Assembly (NCBI RefSeq): GCF_016583765.1
Contig: NZ_NRRR01000006.1
Location: 87,155 to 151,154, forward strand
DNA length: 64,000 nt
Source of the DNA: Chromatium weissei
GTDB lineage: Bacteria > Pseudomonadota > Gammaproteobacteria > Chromatiales > Chromatiaceae
Reading direction: 5' to 3'
Shown here: piece by piece, positions 46,166 to 55,636 of the stretch
Layout: every line of letters begins with the position of its first letter
Numbering within the stretch: the stretch's first letter is position 1
The notes under the pieces: generated by a model
What the model saw: only the letters and a program-made list of their open reading frames with translations
Database searches by the model: none
What the model was told of the DNA's origin: nothing
Made by a program: the position numbers and the translations under genes

Positions 46166-47077
46166 TTAATGCGCTGGTGGTGCGGGAATTGCGGGTTTTT
46201 CAGCGGGCGCTGGCGATTTTACAGTGTCTTCTTCGTGAATTGTATCATCGGCTTTTTTATTCAAAACAATAATACTGATGCGTCGATTGATTGGATTATC
46301 AGCGGCATTTTTATCGAAAGGAATCGTGTCTGCAAAACCAACCACGCGCCCAATTTTATCCTCACGCATTCCACCCGCAATGAGTGTACGTCGTGCTGCA
46401 TTCGCACGATCAGCCGACAATTCCCAATTGCTAAAGCCGCGCCGTGCCAGAATTTTTGAATCCGTGTGACCCGTCAAACTAATACGATTCGGCACCTGAT
46501 TAATCATCTTTGCCAATTCTTTCAGAATGGCATCAGTATAACTTTTCAATTGCGCACTGCCGGAATCAAACATTGGGCGGTTTTCTTTATCGACAACTTG
46601 AATGCGCAGCCCTTCAGAAACGATGTCAATGAGCAGTTGTTCTTTATACGGCGCAATGATGTCGCTTTTATCCACCGCTTCCTCAATTTGCTCTTTCAAT
46701 GCTTCCAAACGCGCTTGATCCAAGGCCTCTGCTGCGGCATCCACCTGTTGCGCATCGAGCACTGATGAGGGCGATTCTGGAGCCATGTCCACCGCTCCAT
46801 CAAATGAAATCAGCGATGAACTCGATCCCGAGCCTTCACCCTGCGCTTGTGAAGGCGCAGTGCTGGCACCTTCAAACGCTGAAGGGTTCTTGAAATACAG
46901 CGAAATTGCGGCTTTTTGGTCTTTCGTGGTTGAAGCCATAATCCACAGCAGCATGAAAAACGCCATCATTGCTGTAGCAAAATCCGCAAAGGCAATTTTC
47001 CACGCGCCGCCGTGATGACCGCCACCTTTGAAGATTTTTTTGATGATGATCGGTTGTTTGCTGTTGTCGATGGCCAT
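46166..47077 (-). CDS. motB: Flagellar motor stator protein MotB
   Basis: 303 residues. One transmembrane helix near the N-terminus (AFADFATAMMAFFMLLWIM) holds the proton-carrying Asp (about residue 32). A low-complexity linker follows, then an OmpA-like peptidoglycan-binding domain (about 150-275) with SLTGHTDS and LSADRANAARRTL. The C-terminal tail is Pro/Ala-rich. Fifteen bases after motA; the two form the ion-channel stator ring. No other flagellar gene is in the window. Confidence 0.97.
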   Translation of the reverse strand: MAIDNSKQPIIIKKIFKGGGHHGGAWKIAFADFATAMMAFFMLLWIMASTTKDQKAAISLYFKNPSAFEGASTAPSQAQGEGSGSSSSLISFDGAVDMAPESPSSVLDAQQVDAAAEALDQARLEALKEQIEEAVDKSDIIAPYKEQLLIDIVSEGLRIQVVDKENRPMFDSGSAQLKSYTDAILKELAKMINQVPNRISLTGHTDSKILARRGFSNWELSADRANAARRTLIAGGMREDKIGRVVGFADTIPFDKNAADNPINRRISIIVLNKKADDTIHEEDTVKSPAPAEKPAIPAPPAH

Positions 47078-47092
47078 GCTGAATGATCCTGA

Positions 47093-47947
47093 TTAAGCGC
47101 CGCCGCGTAGATGTTTTTCGAGATCGGCAAAACTGGGACGGAAATCTGAACCCATTGTTTTGCGTCCAAATTCAACGGCGACCTGTGGACTGTAACCCTG
47201 CACATTGGCGAGAATGCAGGCTTTCAAACAGCTCAAAAAGCGCGTTTCTTCGGCTGCATAACGTTCCATCACGGTCGAAATCGGACTGACGAAACCATAA
47301 GCAATTAAAATACCGCTGAGAGTGCCGACCAGTGCGGCGGCAACGAGCGTGCCGAGTTCGCTCATTGGGCCACCGAGCGCGGCCATTGTGTGCACGATAC
47401 CGAGTACGGCGGCAACGATACCGAAAGCCGGTAAACCGTCACCTACACGTTGCACGGCGTGTGCGGCTGCTTCTGCTTCGTGATGATGGGTATTGATTTC
47501 AATATCCATCAAATTATCCAATTCAAATGGATTCATATTGCCGCTGACGACTAAACGCATGTAATCTGAAATAAATTCAGTGGCATGATGATCTTTCAAT
47601 AGCCGAGGATATTTCTGAAACAGGGCGCTATTGGAAGGTTCTTCAATGTCGCCTTCAATGCCCATCAATCCTTCTTTGCGTGCTTTGGTGAATAGGTCAT
47701 ACATGAAGCCGAGCGCGTCGAGATAATCTGCTTTTTTATATTTTGCGCCGGTGAATAAACTTGGAATCGATTTGAGCGATGCCATGACCACGCTCATCGG
47801 ATTGGCGATGATGAAGCCGCCGAGCGCCGCACCTAAAATAATCACCAATTCAAATGGTTGCCAGAGTGCCGCGATATGACCACCACCGGCAGCAAAGCCA
47901 CCCAGCACCGAGGCGAAAACGATAATAGAGCCAAGGATTAAATTCAC
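47093..47947 (-). CDS. motA: Flagellar motor stator protein MotA
   Basis: 284-residue, four-helix inner-membrane protein. Starts MNLILGSIIVFASVLGGF from GTG 47947, which has GAGGA about 10 bases upstream. LPAFGIVAAVLGIVHTMAALG and the last helices carry the conserved prolines of the torque-generating stator; the cytoplasmic loop contains the charged residues for FliG contact. First gene of the motAB operon on the minus strand. Confidence 0.97.
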   Translation of the reverse strand: MNLILGSIIVFASVLGGFAAGGGHIAALWQPFELVIILGAALGGFIIANPMSVVMASLKSIPSLFTGAKYKKADYLDALGFMYDLFTKARKEGLMGIEGDIEEPSNSALFQKYPRLLKDHHATEFISDYMRLVVSGNMNPFELDNLMDIEINTHHHEAEAAAHAVQRVGDGLPAFGIVAAVLGIVHTMAALGGPMSELGTLVAAALVGTLSGILIAYGFVSPISTVMERYAAEETRFLSCLKACILANVQGYSPQVAVEFGRKTMGSDFRPSFADLEKHLRGGA

Positions 47948-48115
47948 GCTGTCGAGTCCTCAGAGGCGTTGAGTTGGAATATCTAACCCGCTTGTGGGCA
48001 GGTTATCCGCGTCCAATAATAGCGCATCGAATTATTGCTGTGATACGAATCACAAACCACAGCAGTTGATGCGAGTTTAACTGTCTATCGATCACTCATA
48101 ACTGGAGATTTCGCC

Positions 48116-49531
48116 GTGCATTCAAACTGGCTGACGGCTGTGATAAGCAACGCAGCTCCGGAGGAGCTTCCGGTGTTGGCGCGGACACGCCGCGAATTTG
48201 CCGCTTTACTCGCCGACGAGTTGGCTCCGTTGCGCAAAATTGCCATGTTTATCATGGGTGATCCGGCGCTGGCACTGCGCGTGTTGCAGCGTGCCAATGC
48301 CGTGCCGCATCGTCATTTCAGCGCCGAAGTGGCGTTGTTAGAAGATGCCGCGCACATGCTCGGCACACAAACACTGGTGCACTTGGAAGCAGAAGCGAAG
48401 GTGGCGGATGCCGTGCTGACTGATGCGCGTTTGGCATCCTATCAACGCAGCGCGGGGCGAGCGGTGCTTGCAGCAGTGCTCGCACACGATTGGGCAGAAA
48501 TTGATCACGACCGTTTTCCGGCAGAAGTGAGTTTGGCCGCGCTCCTCAATCATCTCGGCGAACTGTTTTTGTTGGCACACGGCGATCCGCGCATCAATCG
48601 CTATCTCGATTTGGTGGAGATCAATCATCTGTTACCGCATGAAGCGGAATATCTGTCGCTCGGTGAAAGTTTGGAGGAATTGGGTCATCTGCTGGCGCAG
48701 CGGTGGAAATTGCCGGAAATGGTGCGCGAAGCGATGCGCGCTCGAAACGCACAATATCCGCGAGCACTGTGCGTCATGCTGGCAACGCAGATTGCGCGTC
48801 ATGCGTTTTCGAGTTGGCAGCGTCCGACGTTGATGAGTGATTTGCGTTTGGTTGCGGATTTGCTGGCGCTGGAACTGCTGCCGTTGATGCGGCGCATCAA
48901 CACGGTGCTGATCGAGTTTAATTACAATGCCGGCGATTATGGCGTTAAACCATTGAAATTATTGCCGATAGAAAATGCAATTGGCATCAGTGCGTCGTGG
49001 TCAGTGGGTTTTTGTCTTGCGCCGCGTGCCGATGAAGTAGCGGCTTGCCGAGCGATGTTTACTGCGGAACAAGCGCCGTTCAGCCGCGATGAAGTTCTAA
49101 TTCAATTGGTGCGCACGCTGCATCACGGCGTGGGATTAAATCGCGTGGTATTTGCACGTTATCACCCGCGTTTACAAACGCTGTCAGCAGAGTTTTTAGT
49201 GGGCACTGATTTTGAGCCATTATTTAATCGGTTTCGACTCGTAGTCGATGATGACAGCGTCATTCAGGAACTGCTCGCCGTTTCCAGAGCGTTATGGGTC
49301 AATAACGACAATGCGGCGGAATTACTGCCGCGTATTCCATCATCAGTATTGGAATTAATTGGCGTTAAACGTTTTTTCATGGCATCGCTGTGGGTAAACA
49401 CGCAGGTAATCGGTGTGGTTTATGCCGATCGCCGTAATGAAAGTTGTCAATTGGATGTCCGCAGTTTTGAAACCTTTGCGCAATTGGTAAAGCAAGCAGG
49501 TTTATGTCTAGCGCGATTGAATACGGCGTAA
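48116..49531 (+). CDS. HDOD domain signalling protein
   Basis: 471 residues from a GTG start with GGAG 9-10 bases upstream. Residues about 20-260 form an HDOD domain (LARTRREFAALLADELAPLRKIAMFIMGDPALALRVLQRAN, LLNHLGELFLLAHG), a helical module related to HD phosphohydrolases but without the metal site; these act in signal transduction and motility control. Residues about 290-470 look like a GAF-type domain with a beta-rich end (GVVYADRR). Divergent from motA, which fits a motility link. Confidence 0.82.
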   Translation: MHSNWLTAVISNAAPEELPVLARTRREFAALLADELAPLRKIAMFIMGDPALALRVLQRANAVPHRHFSAEVALLEDAAHMLGTQTLVHLEAEAKVADAVLTDARLASYQRSAGRAVLAAVLAHDWAEIDHDRFPAEVSLAALLNHLGELFLLAHGDPRINRYLDLVEINHLLPHEAEYLSLGESLEELGHLLAQRWKLPEMVREAMRARNAQYPRALCVMLATQIARHAFSSWQRPTLMSDLRLVADLLALELLPLMRRINTVLIEFNYNAGDYGVKPLKLLPIENAIGISASWSVGFCLAPRADEVAACRAMFTAEQAPFSRDEVLIQLVRTLHHGVGLNRVVFARYHPRLQTLSAEFLVGTDFEPLFNRFRLVVDDDSVIQELLAVSRALWVNNDNAAELLPRIPSSVLELIGVKRFFMASLWVNTQVIGVVYADRRNESCQLDVRSFETFAQLVKQAGLCLARLNTA

Positions 49532-49547
49532 AAAAATAGAAAGTTGA

Positions 49548-49578
49548 CAGTTGTCAGAATGCAATACGCTGACAACTG
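49548..49578. repeat. Inverted repeat of the TGACAACTG family
   Basis: Perfect 10-bp arms CAGTTGTCAG and CTGACAACTG separated by 11 bases, directly after the HDOD gene. Same core as the element behind dapB at 29.73 kb. Confidence 0.65.
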
Positions 49579-49603
49579 AAAACTGTGCGCAATCACCATC
49601 AAA

Positions 49604-49876
49604 TCATTCCCGCTCGGCCGTGCGGCGTTGCATCGTCGCCATCGCAAAACTAACAGCATCTGCCACTTCAAGATGAAGGTTTTTCAACTCGGAATCGCTT
49701 AAATGTGACGTAAAATCAACGCTGTGACGAATGTAGCGCGTGGGTAAATAATTCAGCGCCACACAGGCAAGATCATCAATGTATTCATCATCTAGCGGTG
49801 TCTGCTCGAATTTGAGCACCTCGTGCAGGCGTTCTAAAACCAGCCGTTCATAATAATTGCTGATACTCGATAGCAT
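49604..49876 (-). CDS. ComFB-like protein (late competence development family)
   Basis: 90 residues. ISNYYERLVLERLHEVLK, DEYIDDLACVALNYLPTRYIR is the ComFB helical pattern (YxNxxE...DIxALxLNxLPxxYV); the zinc-binding Cys pair seen in Bacillus-type ComFB is absent. ComFB-domain proteins have been reported as c-di-GMP receptors in cyanobacteria, which fits the many c-di-GMP genes here, but binding in this protein is inference. It ends 22 bases before the hpt stop region and shares its strand with hpt and nagZ. Confidence 0.72.
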   Translation of the reverse strand: MLSSISNYYERLVLERLHEVLKFEQTPLDDEYIDDLACVALNYLPTRYIRHSVDFTSHLSDSELKNLHLEVADAVSFAMATMQRRTAERE

Positions 49877-49897
49877 GGAAAGCTCACCAATCTGCTG

Positions 49898-50449
49898 TTA
49901 GATGTCAGCGTCGGCGACCGCAAAGATGCCCGGCGCATTGCGAAAATAATTTTTATAATCAAGCCCGTAGCCGTATAAATAACGGTCAGCGACGACCACG
50001 CCGACCACATCAGCTTGACATTGATGTGGACGTTGTTTTTCCACCAACACCGCCGATAACACGCTTGCTGCGCCGTCGGCGTGACAAGCATGAATCACCT
50101 GATGCAGCGTGATGCCCTCGTCGAGAATGTCATCTAACACCAAAATGTGTTCACCGCGAATGGCTGCCGCTGGTCGATGTTGCCACGCCAATTCTCCGCC
50201 GCGAGTCGCACCCTGATAACGGCTGGCGTGCAGATAATCGACGCGCAATTGAAAATTGAGACGCGGCAATAACAGCCCCGCAACAATCATCGCGCCCGTC
50301 ATCACGCACAGCACCAACGGGTCTTTTCCCGCCAATTGCGCAGTTAATGCCGCAGCCATGCGATCAAGCGCCGCATCCATTTCCGCCGCAGTCACTAAAC
50401 ACTCGGCGCGAGCAGCGACTGCATCGTATTGCGTTGCAGTGAGTTTCAT
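49898..50449 (-). CDS. hpt: Hypoxanthine-guanine phosphoribosyltransferase
   Basis: 183-residue purine salvage enzyme. The PRPP-binding motif VLDDILDEGITL lies at about residues 106-117, with VMTGAMIVAGLLL (pyrophosphate loop region) earlier and VVADRYLYGYGLDYKNYFRNAPGI at the end, as in the gammaproteobacterial Hpt branch adjacent to nagZ. Its start overlaps the nagZ stop by ATGA, so they are co-translated. Confidence 0.94.
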   Translation of the reverse strand: MKLTATQYDAVAARAECLVTAAEMDAALDRMAAALTAQLAGKDPLVLCVMTGAMIVAGLLLPRLNFQLRVDYLHASRYQGATRGGELAWQHRPAAAIRGEHILVLDDILDEGITLHQVIHACHADGAASVLSAVLVEKQRPHQCQADVVGVVVADRYLYGYGLDYKNYFRNAPGIFAVADADI

Positions 50450-51492
50450 TCAAAGGTCTCCAAATGCGTGGAATCAAGTTGCGCCAGCCATTGCCGAGCA
50501 CGCAGCCAATCAGCATGTTCGTGTAATTCTGCCCAATTCATCGCTGTCGGTGCGCCGCGTAATGCCAATAACCGATGCTGCGCTAGCGGTGTAAACATCG
50601 CCGCCGCCGCATCAACCATCCTGAGTGCCGCCGCACGATTGTTGCAAATCAACAGCAGATCGCAACCCGCTTGCAACGCCGCTTGAGCGCGTTCGACGTG
50701 ATCGCCGCCCGCCGCCGCTGCGGCCATATTCAAATCATCGCTGAAAATAACACCCTGAAAATTCAGACGTTCGCGCAACATTCGCTGCAACCAAAACGTC
50801 GAAAAACCCGCTGGCTGCGCGTCAATCTGCGCATAAATCACATGCGCTGGCATCACCGCGGCCAACCCATTTGCAATTAATTCACGGAACGGCACGAGAT
50901 CATCTTGCTCAATCGCTGCCAGCGAACGCGCATCAGTCGGCAATTCGATGTGTGAATCTGCTGCCACGCCACCATGACCGGGAAAATGTTTCCCCACCGC
51001 AATCATTCCCGCACGTTGCACGCCGCGTTGCCACGCCAGTGCCAGCGCCGTCACTGTTGCCGGATGCGCAGAAAAACCACGGTCGCCAATGACTTGGCTG
51101 ATGCCGCGCTGCAAATCCAGCACCGGCGCAAAACTGAAATTCACGCCCAGCGCCCGCAATTCTGTCGCCATCAGCCAGCCCGCCGCTTCGCAACAACGAC
51201 AAGCAGCCATCGCATCGCGGGCGTACATCGCACCAAATTGTTCCGCTGCGGGCAGGCGCGTGAAACCGTCTCGAAAGCGTTGCACACGACCGCCTTCTTG
51301 ATCGACGGCAATGAGCAACGGCGAATCGCGCAGCGCGGCAATTTCCGCAGTCAACGCAGCAAGTTGCGCAGGATCAACGTAATTGCGCGCAAATAAAATC
51401 ACGCCACCAACCGCAGGATGGCGCAATAACTCGCGGTCTTCGGCGGTGAGTTCCGTTCCCGCAACATCGAGCATGATCGAACCAAATAACAT
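50446..51492 (-). CDS. nagZ: Beta-N-acetylhexosaminidase
   Basis: GH3 enzyme that removes GlcNAc from anhydro-muropeptides in cell-wall recycling. VDQEGGRVQRFRDGFTRLP, GKHFPGHGGVAADSHIELP (with the catalytic His loop), MPAHVIYAQID and the nucleophile Asp in FSDDLNMAAA are all present. ATG 51492 gives 348 residues starting right before the conserved IMLDVAG; a GTG at 51504 is also open. Coupled to hpt. Confidence 0.97.
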   Translation of the reverse strand: MLFGSIMLDVAGTELTAEDRELLRHPAVGGVILFARNYVDPAQLAALTAEIAALRDSPLLIAVDQEGGRVQRFRDGFTRLPAAEQFGAMYARDAMAACRCCEAAGWLMATELRALGVNFSFAPVLDLQRGISQVIGDRGFSAHPATVTALALAWQRGVQRAGMIAVGKHFPGHGGVAADSHIELPTDARSLAAIEQDDLVPFRELIANGLAAVMPAHVIYAQIDAQPAGFSTFWLQRMLRERLNFQGVIFSDDLNMAAAAAGGDHVERAQAALQAGCDLLLICNNRAAALRMVDAAAAMFTPLAQHRLLALRGAPTAMNWAELHEHADWLRARQWLAQLDSTHLETFE

Positions 51493-51736
51493 GCGTATTT
51501 GCACTGCGTGAATTCAAAATAATGACAAGGATAGTGGAAAAAGCGCGGTAATTTTCGCTTTTACTTCATGCCAATCACGTCGCCAATTCGCCAATCTCCG
51601 GTAAACTCAGAACCACACTCCGCTGCTGATTTGCAATTGCGATTGGTTTTTTCATCTTTTCGACCTGATTTAGGTCACAGCGCACCGGCATCCAGCACGG
51701 CGCATCACGTCACGATTCACGAGGTAATGTCGTTTT

Positions 51737-53647
51737 ATGAATGCCAAGATTGTGCATATTCTGCTGTGGACTGGTGTCACTTTGTGGCTGCTGATGACAC
51801 TCAGTAATTTGATTTTCAAAGATAAAATTGAAACTCGTCCGATGAGTTACAGCCAGTTTTTACAAGAAATCAATGGCGGAGTCGTTCAAGAAGTGACGAT
51901 TCAAGATCAAACCGTGCAGGGCGTGCGCACCGATGGTTCACGGTTTGAAACTTACGATCCAGGTGATCCCGGTCTGGTGAGCGATTTGCTGAAACACGGT
52001 GTCACCATTCGCGCCGAGCCGCCGGTCACGCCGAGCGTGTTAATGCAATTGGTGGCTGCGTGGCTGCCGTTCGTTTTATTGGCTGGCGTGTGGATTTGGC
52101 TGATGCGCCGCAGCGCGGGCGGTGGCGCGGGCGGACTGTTTAATTTCGGTAAAAGTCGCGCACGGCAACACGCCGAAGGCGAAGTCAAGGTCACCTTGCG
52201 CGATGTGGCGGGCGTGGATGAAGCCAAGGATGAAGTCGGCGAACTGGTTGATTTTCTACGCAATCCGCAACGATTCACCAATCTCGGTGGACGCATTCCC
52301 AGCGGCGTGTTGATGGTCGGGCCGCCCGGAACGGGTAAAACGCTGCTGGCGCGGGCGATTGCCGGTGAAGCGAAGGTGCCATTTTTCAGCATTTCCGGCT
52401 CGGATTTCGTGGAAATGTTCGTCGGCGTGGGCGCGTCACGCGTGCGCGATCTGTTTGAACAGGCGAAGAAAAGTGCACCCTGCATTATTTTCATTGACGA
52501 AATCGACGCGGTGGGACGCAAACGCGGTGCGGGTCTCGGTGGCGGTCACGATGAACGCGAGCAGACGTTGAATCAGCTGTTGGTGGAAATGGACGGTTTT
52601 ACCGGCAGCGAAGGCGTGATTGTCATTGCGGCGACCAATCGCGCTGATGTGCTCGATCCGGCGCTGCTGCGTCCCGGACGCTTTGATCGGCAAGTTGTGG
52701 TTGGACTGCCGGATTTGGCGGGAAGAGCGGCGATTTTAGAAGTGCACATGCGCAAGGTTCCGCTTGCCAACGATGTCGATGCGCGAACGATTGCGCGTGG
52801 AACGCCGGGGTTTTCGGGTGCTGATTTGGCGAATTTGGTCAATGAAGCTGCGTTATTTGCGGCGCGAGCAGGTTATGCCGAGGTTGGAATGGCGATGTTT
52901 GAGAAAGCCAAAGATAAAATCATGATGGGCGCGGAGCGGCGCAGTCTGGTGATGTCGGAGGCGGAGAAAAAACTCACCGCGTATCACGAAGCTGGGCATG
53001 TGATCGTCGGGCGCTGTGTGCCGGAGCATGATCCGGTGCACAAAGTCAGCATCATTCCACGCGGACGGGCACTCGGTGTGACGCTGTTTTTGCCGGAGCG
53101 TGATCGCTACAGCATGAGCAAACGCCAGTTGGAAAGTCAGATTTCCAGTCTGTTCGGCGGACGGCTGGCGGAAGAAATGATTTTTGGTGCCGAGCAGGTG
53201 ACGACTGGCGCATCCAACGACATCGAACGTGCCACCGCGATTGCGCGCAACATGGTGACGCGGTTCGGCTTGTCAGACGGACTCGGCCCGTTGGCGTACG
53301 CCGAAGATGAAGGCGAGGTGTTTTTGGGGCGCTCGGTGACGCAGCATCGGCAGGTGTCGCCGGAAACTGCATTGACCATCGATCAAGAAGTACGCGTCAT
53401 CATTGACCGTAACTATCAGCGTGCACAACGAATTTTGGAAAAACATCTGGACAAGCTGCATCTCATGGCAGAAGCGTTGCTGCGGTTTGAAACCATCGCC
53501 CGCGATCAAATCGACGACATCATGGACGGTCGTCCGATGCGTGAACCAGACGATGATTTTGGTCATTCACCGACGAAAATCAGTGGCGATGCGGTGCGAA
53601 GTCAGGGTATTCAGCCAGCGCCGCCCATCGTTGCGGATGGCGCTTAA
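51737..53647 (+). CDS. ftsH: ATP-dependent zinc metalloprotease FtsH (first copy)
   Basis: 636-residue membrane AAA+ protease. Two transmembrane helices (about 7-25 and 100-120) enclose a periplasmic domain; Walker A GPPGTGKT near 196, Walker B FIDEID, SRH region ALLRPGRFD, and the zinc site HEAGH near 418. It is very similar to the second copy at 56.3 kb over the catalytic part but diverges in the periplasmic region and C-terminus. Preceded by GAGG 12 bases upstream. Its neighbours (NlpC/P60, HiPIP) are not the usual ftsH context, so this looks like the extra paralogue. Confidence 0.97.
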   Translation: MNAKIVHILLWTGVTLWLLMTLSNLIFKDKIETRPMSYSQFLQEINGGVVQEVTIQDQTVQGVRTDGSRFETYDPGDPGLVSDLLKHGVTIRAEPPVTPSVLMQLVAAWLPFVLLAGVWIWLMRRSAGGGAGGLFNFGKSRARQHAEGEVKVTLRDVAGVDEAKDEVGELVDFLRNPQRFTNLGGRIPSGVLMVGPPGTGKTLLARAIAGEAKVPFFSISGSDFVEMFVGVGASRVRDLFEQAKKSAPCIIFIDEIDAVGRKRGAGLGGGHDEREQTLNQLLVEMDGFTGSEGVIVIAATNRADVLDPALLRPGRFDRQVVVGLPDLAGRAAILEVHMRKVPLANDVDARTIARGTPGFSGADLANLVNEAALFAARAGYAEVGMAMFEKAKDKIMMGAERRSLVMSEAEKKLTAYHEAGHVIVGRCVPEHDPVHKVSIIPRGRALGVTLFLPERDRYSMSKRQLESQISSLFGGRLAEEMIFGAEQVTTGASNDIERATAIARNMVTRFGLSDGLGPLAYAEDEGEVFLGRSVTQHRQVSPETALTIDQEVRVIIDRNYQRAQRILEKHLDKLHLMAEALLRFETIARDQIDDIMDGRPMREPDDDFGHSPTKISGDAVRSQGIQPAPPIVADGA

Positions 53648-53660
53648 TTTGTGTACTGAA

Positions 53661-53697
53661 GGTGCTGGGCATTGCCGCGAGGTCGTGCGCCAGCACC
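53661..53697 (+). terminator. Possible weak terminator after the first ftsH
   Basis: Perfect 8-bp arms GGTGCTGG / CCAGCACC with a 21-base loop, followed by a T/C-rich stretch (TTCTTCCTTTTTC). Loop length makes it a poor classical terminator. Confidence 0.35.
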
Positions 53698-53738
53698 ACA
53701 TTCTTCCTTTTTCTTCAAAATCGATTTCTTCAAAACCG

Positions 53739-54209
53739 ATGACAATCAGCATGATACGTGGATTGACACGCTATTTTTTCATTTTGATGCTTGCCGTGGT
53801 CGCCGGTTGCGCCACCAAAGGCGGCGATTCCGGTTTAGGTAAACGCCGTGCAGAAGTGGTACAGGCGGGGCTGGCGCAGGTTGGAACGCCCTATGTTTAC
53901 GGCGGCAAAAGTCCGACAACGGGTTTTGATTGCAGTGGTTTGACGCTGTATGCACACAAAGCGGCTGGCGTTTCCATTCCGCGCATGGCACGAGAGCAAC
54001 AACGCGCTGCCCAGCCGGTAAAAGCGAATCCGCGTCCGGGCGATATGGTGTTTTTTGAAACCAAACCCGGGGTTTATCACGTCGGGTTAATGGTCGATCA
54101 AGATCGTTTCGTACACGCCTCGACTTCGCGCCAGCGCGTGAAAATTGATCGATTAAAAACACCTTATTGGACAGCACGTTATCTCGGCGCAGGAACCTAT
54201 CTCAATTAG
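53739..54209 (+). CDS. NlpC/P60 family lipoprotein endopeptidase
   Basis: 156 residues. A lipoprotein signal with lipobox VAGC (FFILMLAVVAGC) is followed by an NlpC/P60 domain: TGFDCSGL with the catalytic Cys, PRPGDMVFFE, YHVGL and FVHAS with the catalytic histidines. Such enzymes cut peptidoglycan stem peptides. The frame is open far upstream into ftsH, but the lipobox fixes a start at ATG 53739 or 53751. About 90 bases after the first ftsH. Confidence 0.93.
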   Translation: MTISMIRGLTRYFFILMLAVVAGCATKGGDSGLGKRRAEVVQAGLAQVGTPYVYGGKSPTTGFDCSGLTLYAHKAAGVSIPRMAREQQRAAQPVKANPRPGDMVFFETKPGVYHVGLMVDQDRFVHASTSRQRVKIDRLKTPYWTARYLGAGTYLN

Positions 54210-54277
54210 TGATTTGGCATTGAAACCATTGGCGGACACTCGTATTTTTCGATGTCCTGTAGCACAATGATCGACGC

Positions 54278-54298
54278 CTTCCGACATCAGGTCGGAAG
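54278..54298. other. Hairpin upstream of the HiPIP gene
   Basis: Inverted repeat CTTCCGAC / GTCGGAAG with a five-base ATCAG loop, 48 bases before the HiPIP start codon. No T-tract; could attenuate read-through or bind a regulator. Confidence 0.4.
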
Positions 54299-54345
54299 TG
54301 TTGAAACCACCATAAACGTATCGATATTTTTTAGGAGTGACATCA

Positions 54346-54705
54346 ATGTCCGATAAGCCAATCAGTCAGAGCCGTCGCGATGCTGTGAAAGTGATGTTGG
54401 GAACCGCTGTAGCGATCCCTATGATTAACTTGGTTGGTTTTGGCACTGCTCATGCCAATCCTGCAAATGCCGTGACGCCTGATGATCCGACCGCGCAGGC
54501 ATTGAAATACAGTCAAGACGCAACCCAATCCATTCGTGACAGCGCCGCTCGTCCGGGTGCACCGACCAGCGAACAGCACTGCGCAACCTGCATGTTCATG
54601 CTGCCCGATCAAGGTGAAGGCGACTGGAAAGGCTGCTCACTCTTCCCCGGCAAGCTGATTAACATCAACGGCTGGTGCTCTTCTTGGACACTGAAAGCCG
54701 GCTAA
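54346..54705 (+). CDS. High-potential iron-sulfur protein (HiPIP), Tat-exported
   Basis: 119-residue periplasmic electron carrier with a [4Fe-4S] cluster. Twin-arginine signal SRRDAVKVM, then a mature part of about 80 residues with the four cluster cysteines in [17 protein letters not shown] and NGWCSSW. HiPIPs carry electrons from the bc1 complex to reaction centres or terminal oxidases and are typical of purple and sulfur-oxidising proteobacteria. AGGAG lies 8 bases before the ATG. Followed by its own terminator. Confidence 0.96.
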   Translation: MSDKPISQSRRDAVKVMLGTAVAIPMINLVGFGTAHANPANAVTPDDPTAQALKYSQDATQSIRDSAARPGAPTSEQHCATCMFMLPDQGEGDWKGCSLFPGKLININGWCSSWTLKAG

Positions 54706-54736
54706 TCTGAGCCACGCGCTCCACGCAGCACATTCA

Positions 54737-54761
54737 AAACGGGGCCATCGGCCCCGTTTTT
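54737..54761 (+). terminator. Rho-independent terminator of the HiPIP gene
   Basis: Stem CGGGGCC / GGCCCCG with loop ATC, preceded by AAA and followed by TTTTT, 32 bases after the HiPIP stop. Confidence 0.9.
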
Positions 54762-54781
54762 CATTGTCAATTCAAAACAAT

Positions 54782-55627
54782 ATGACCATTCCACAGCCGA
54801 CCTCAAAGCAGTTTCAGCACCATCACAGGCTTCAAGAATCAACCGATGCCGTGGAGATGTCACGGTGGCGACTCGCATTGATTCGCGGAATCATTTGGAG
54901 CCTGTACGGCATCATTTACGCCCCACTGTTCACTGGACTTTCTGAACTATTAAAAGCATTTGGCTTTAATTCAATAACTTATATCATCGCAGCCACGGTG
55001 ACGGGCACCACCACCGCCGTACTTTACGGTGCGCGTGAACTGTCGCTCATCAGCTCCGGCATTGGCGCAGTCGTGGGCGTTATTCTGTTGATTTTATTCG
55101 GCGAACAATCCGCTTTCATTCCAACGCTGGTGATTGCCGCCAGCGTCGCCACCGCCGCCGGTCTCACCATTCATTTTCCTACCCGCTGCTCGACCCACGT
55201 CGGCGCAAAAGCGATGTCAGGTTTAATCGCCGGAGCACTGGGTGGCAGCTTACTGATCTTGCTTGATTTGTTGCAAACAACGCCCGTTTCACTGTTCATC
55301 GCCCTAGCCGTTTTAGTCAGTCTCAACGGTCTACTGTACGTTCTGAGTCTGCGCGGCTGGGTCGCCCTGCTGCAACGCTGGTGTCACGCCAATTATCCCT
55401 GCTATCTCATTGAAACCGGAATCATGGCGCTTCTGGCAACCGTTGCTGCTGGCAGCGTGTGGATGGTGAGTGCGCCATTGATGGACAGTGACAGCAGCCT
55501 CTGGCAAGCCGCCAGCCTCGCCATGCACACGCAATTGCCACAAGCGATGCTCGGCGGTTTAGTTGGCGGCGGTCTGGCAGGAATGGCACTGGAACTGTTT
55601 CGATTATCGTGGGTTAGCGATCTGTGA
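54782..55627 (+). CDS. Polytopic membrane protein of unknown function
   Basis: 281 residues from ATG 54782 (a TTG at 54764 is open but lies in the terminator tail). After a soluble, His/Gln-rich first 40 residues come about seven hydrophobic segments. Gly-rich turns (TTTAVLYGARE, GALGGS, GGLVGGGLAGMALELFR) suggest a compact helical bundle. No family recognised. Ten bases upstream of rlmE, so probably in its transcript. Confidence 0.7.
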   Translation: MTIPQPTSKQFQHHHRLQESTDAVEMSRWRLALIRGIIWSLYGIIYAPLFTGLSELLKAFGFNSITYIIAATVTGTTTAVLYGARELSLISSGIGAVVGVILLILFGEQSAFIPTLVIAASVATAAGLTIHFPTRCSTHVGAKAMSGLIAGALGGSLLILLDLLQTTPVSLFIALAVLVSLNGLLYVLSLRGWVALLQRWCHANYPCYLIETGIMALLATVAAGSVWMVSAPLMDSDSSLWQAASLAMHTQLPQAMLGGLVGGGLAGMALELFRLSWVSDL

Positions 55628-55636
55628 GCCAAATCG

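Noticed and set aside
47948..48115. Sigma28 (FliA) promoter for motA
   Set aside because: GCGGATAA on the minus strand resembles the -10 half, but no TAAA stands at the required spacing.
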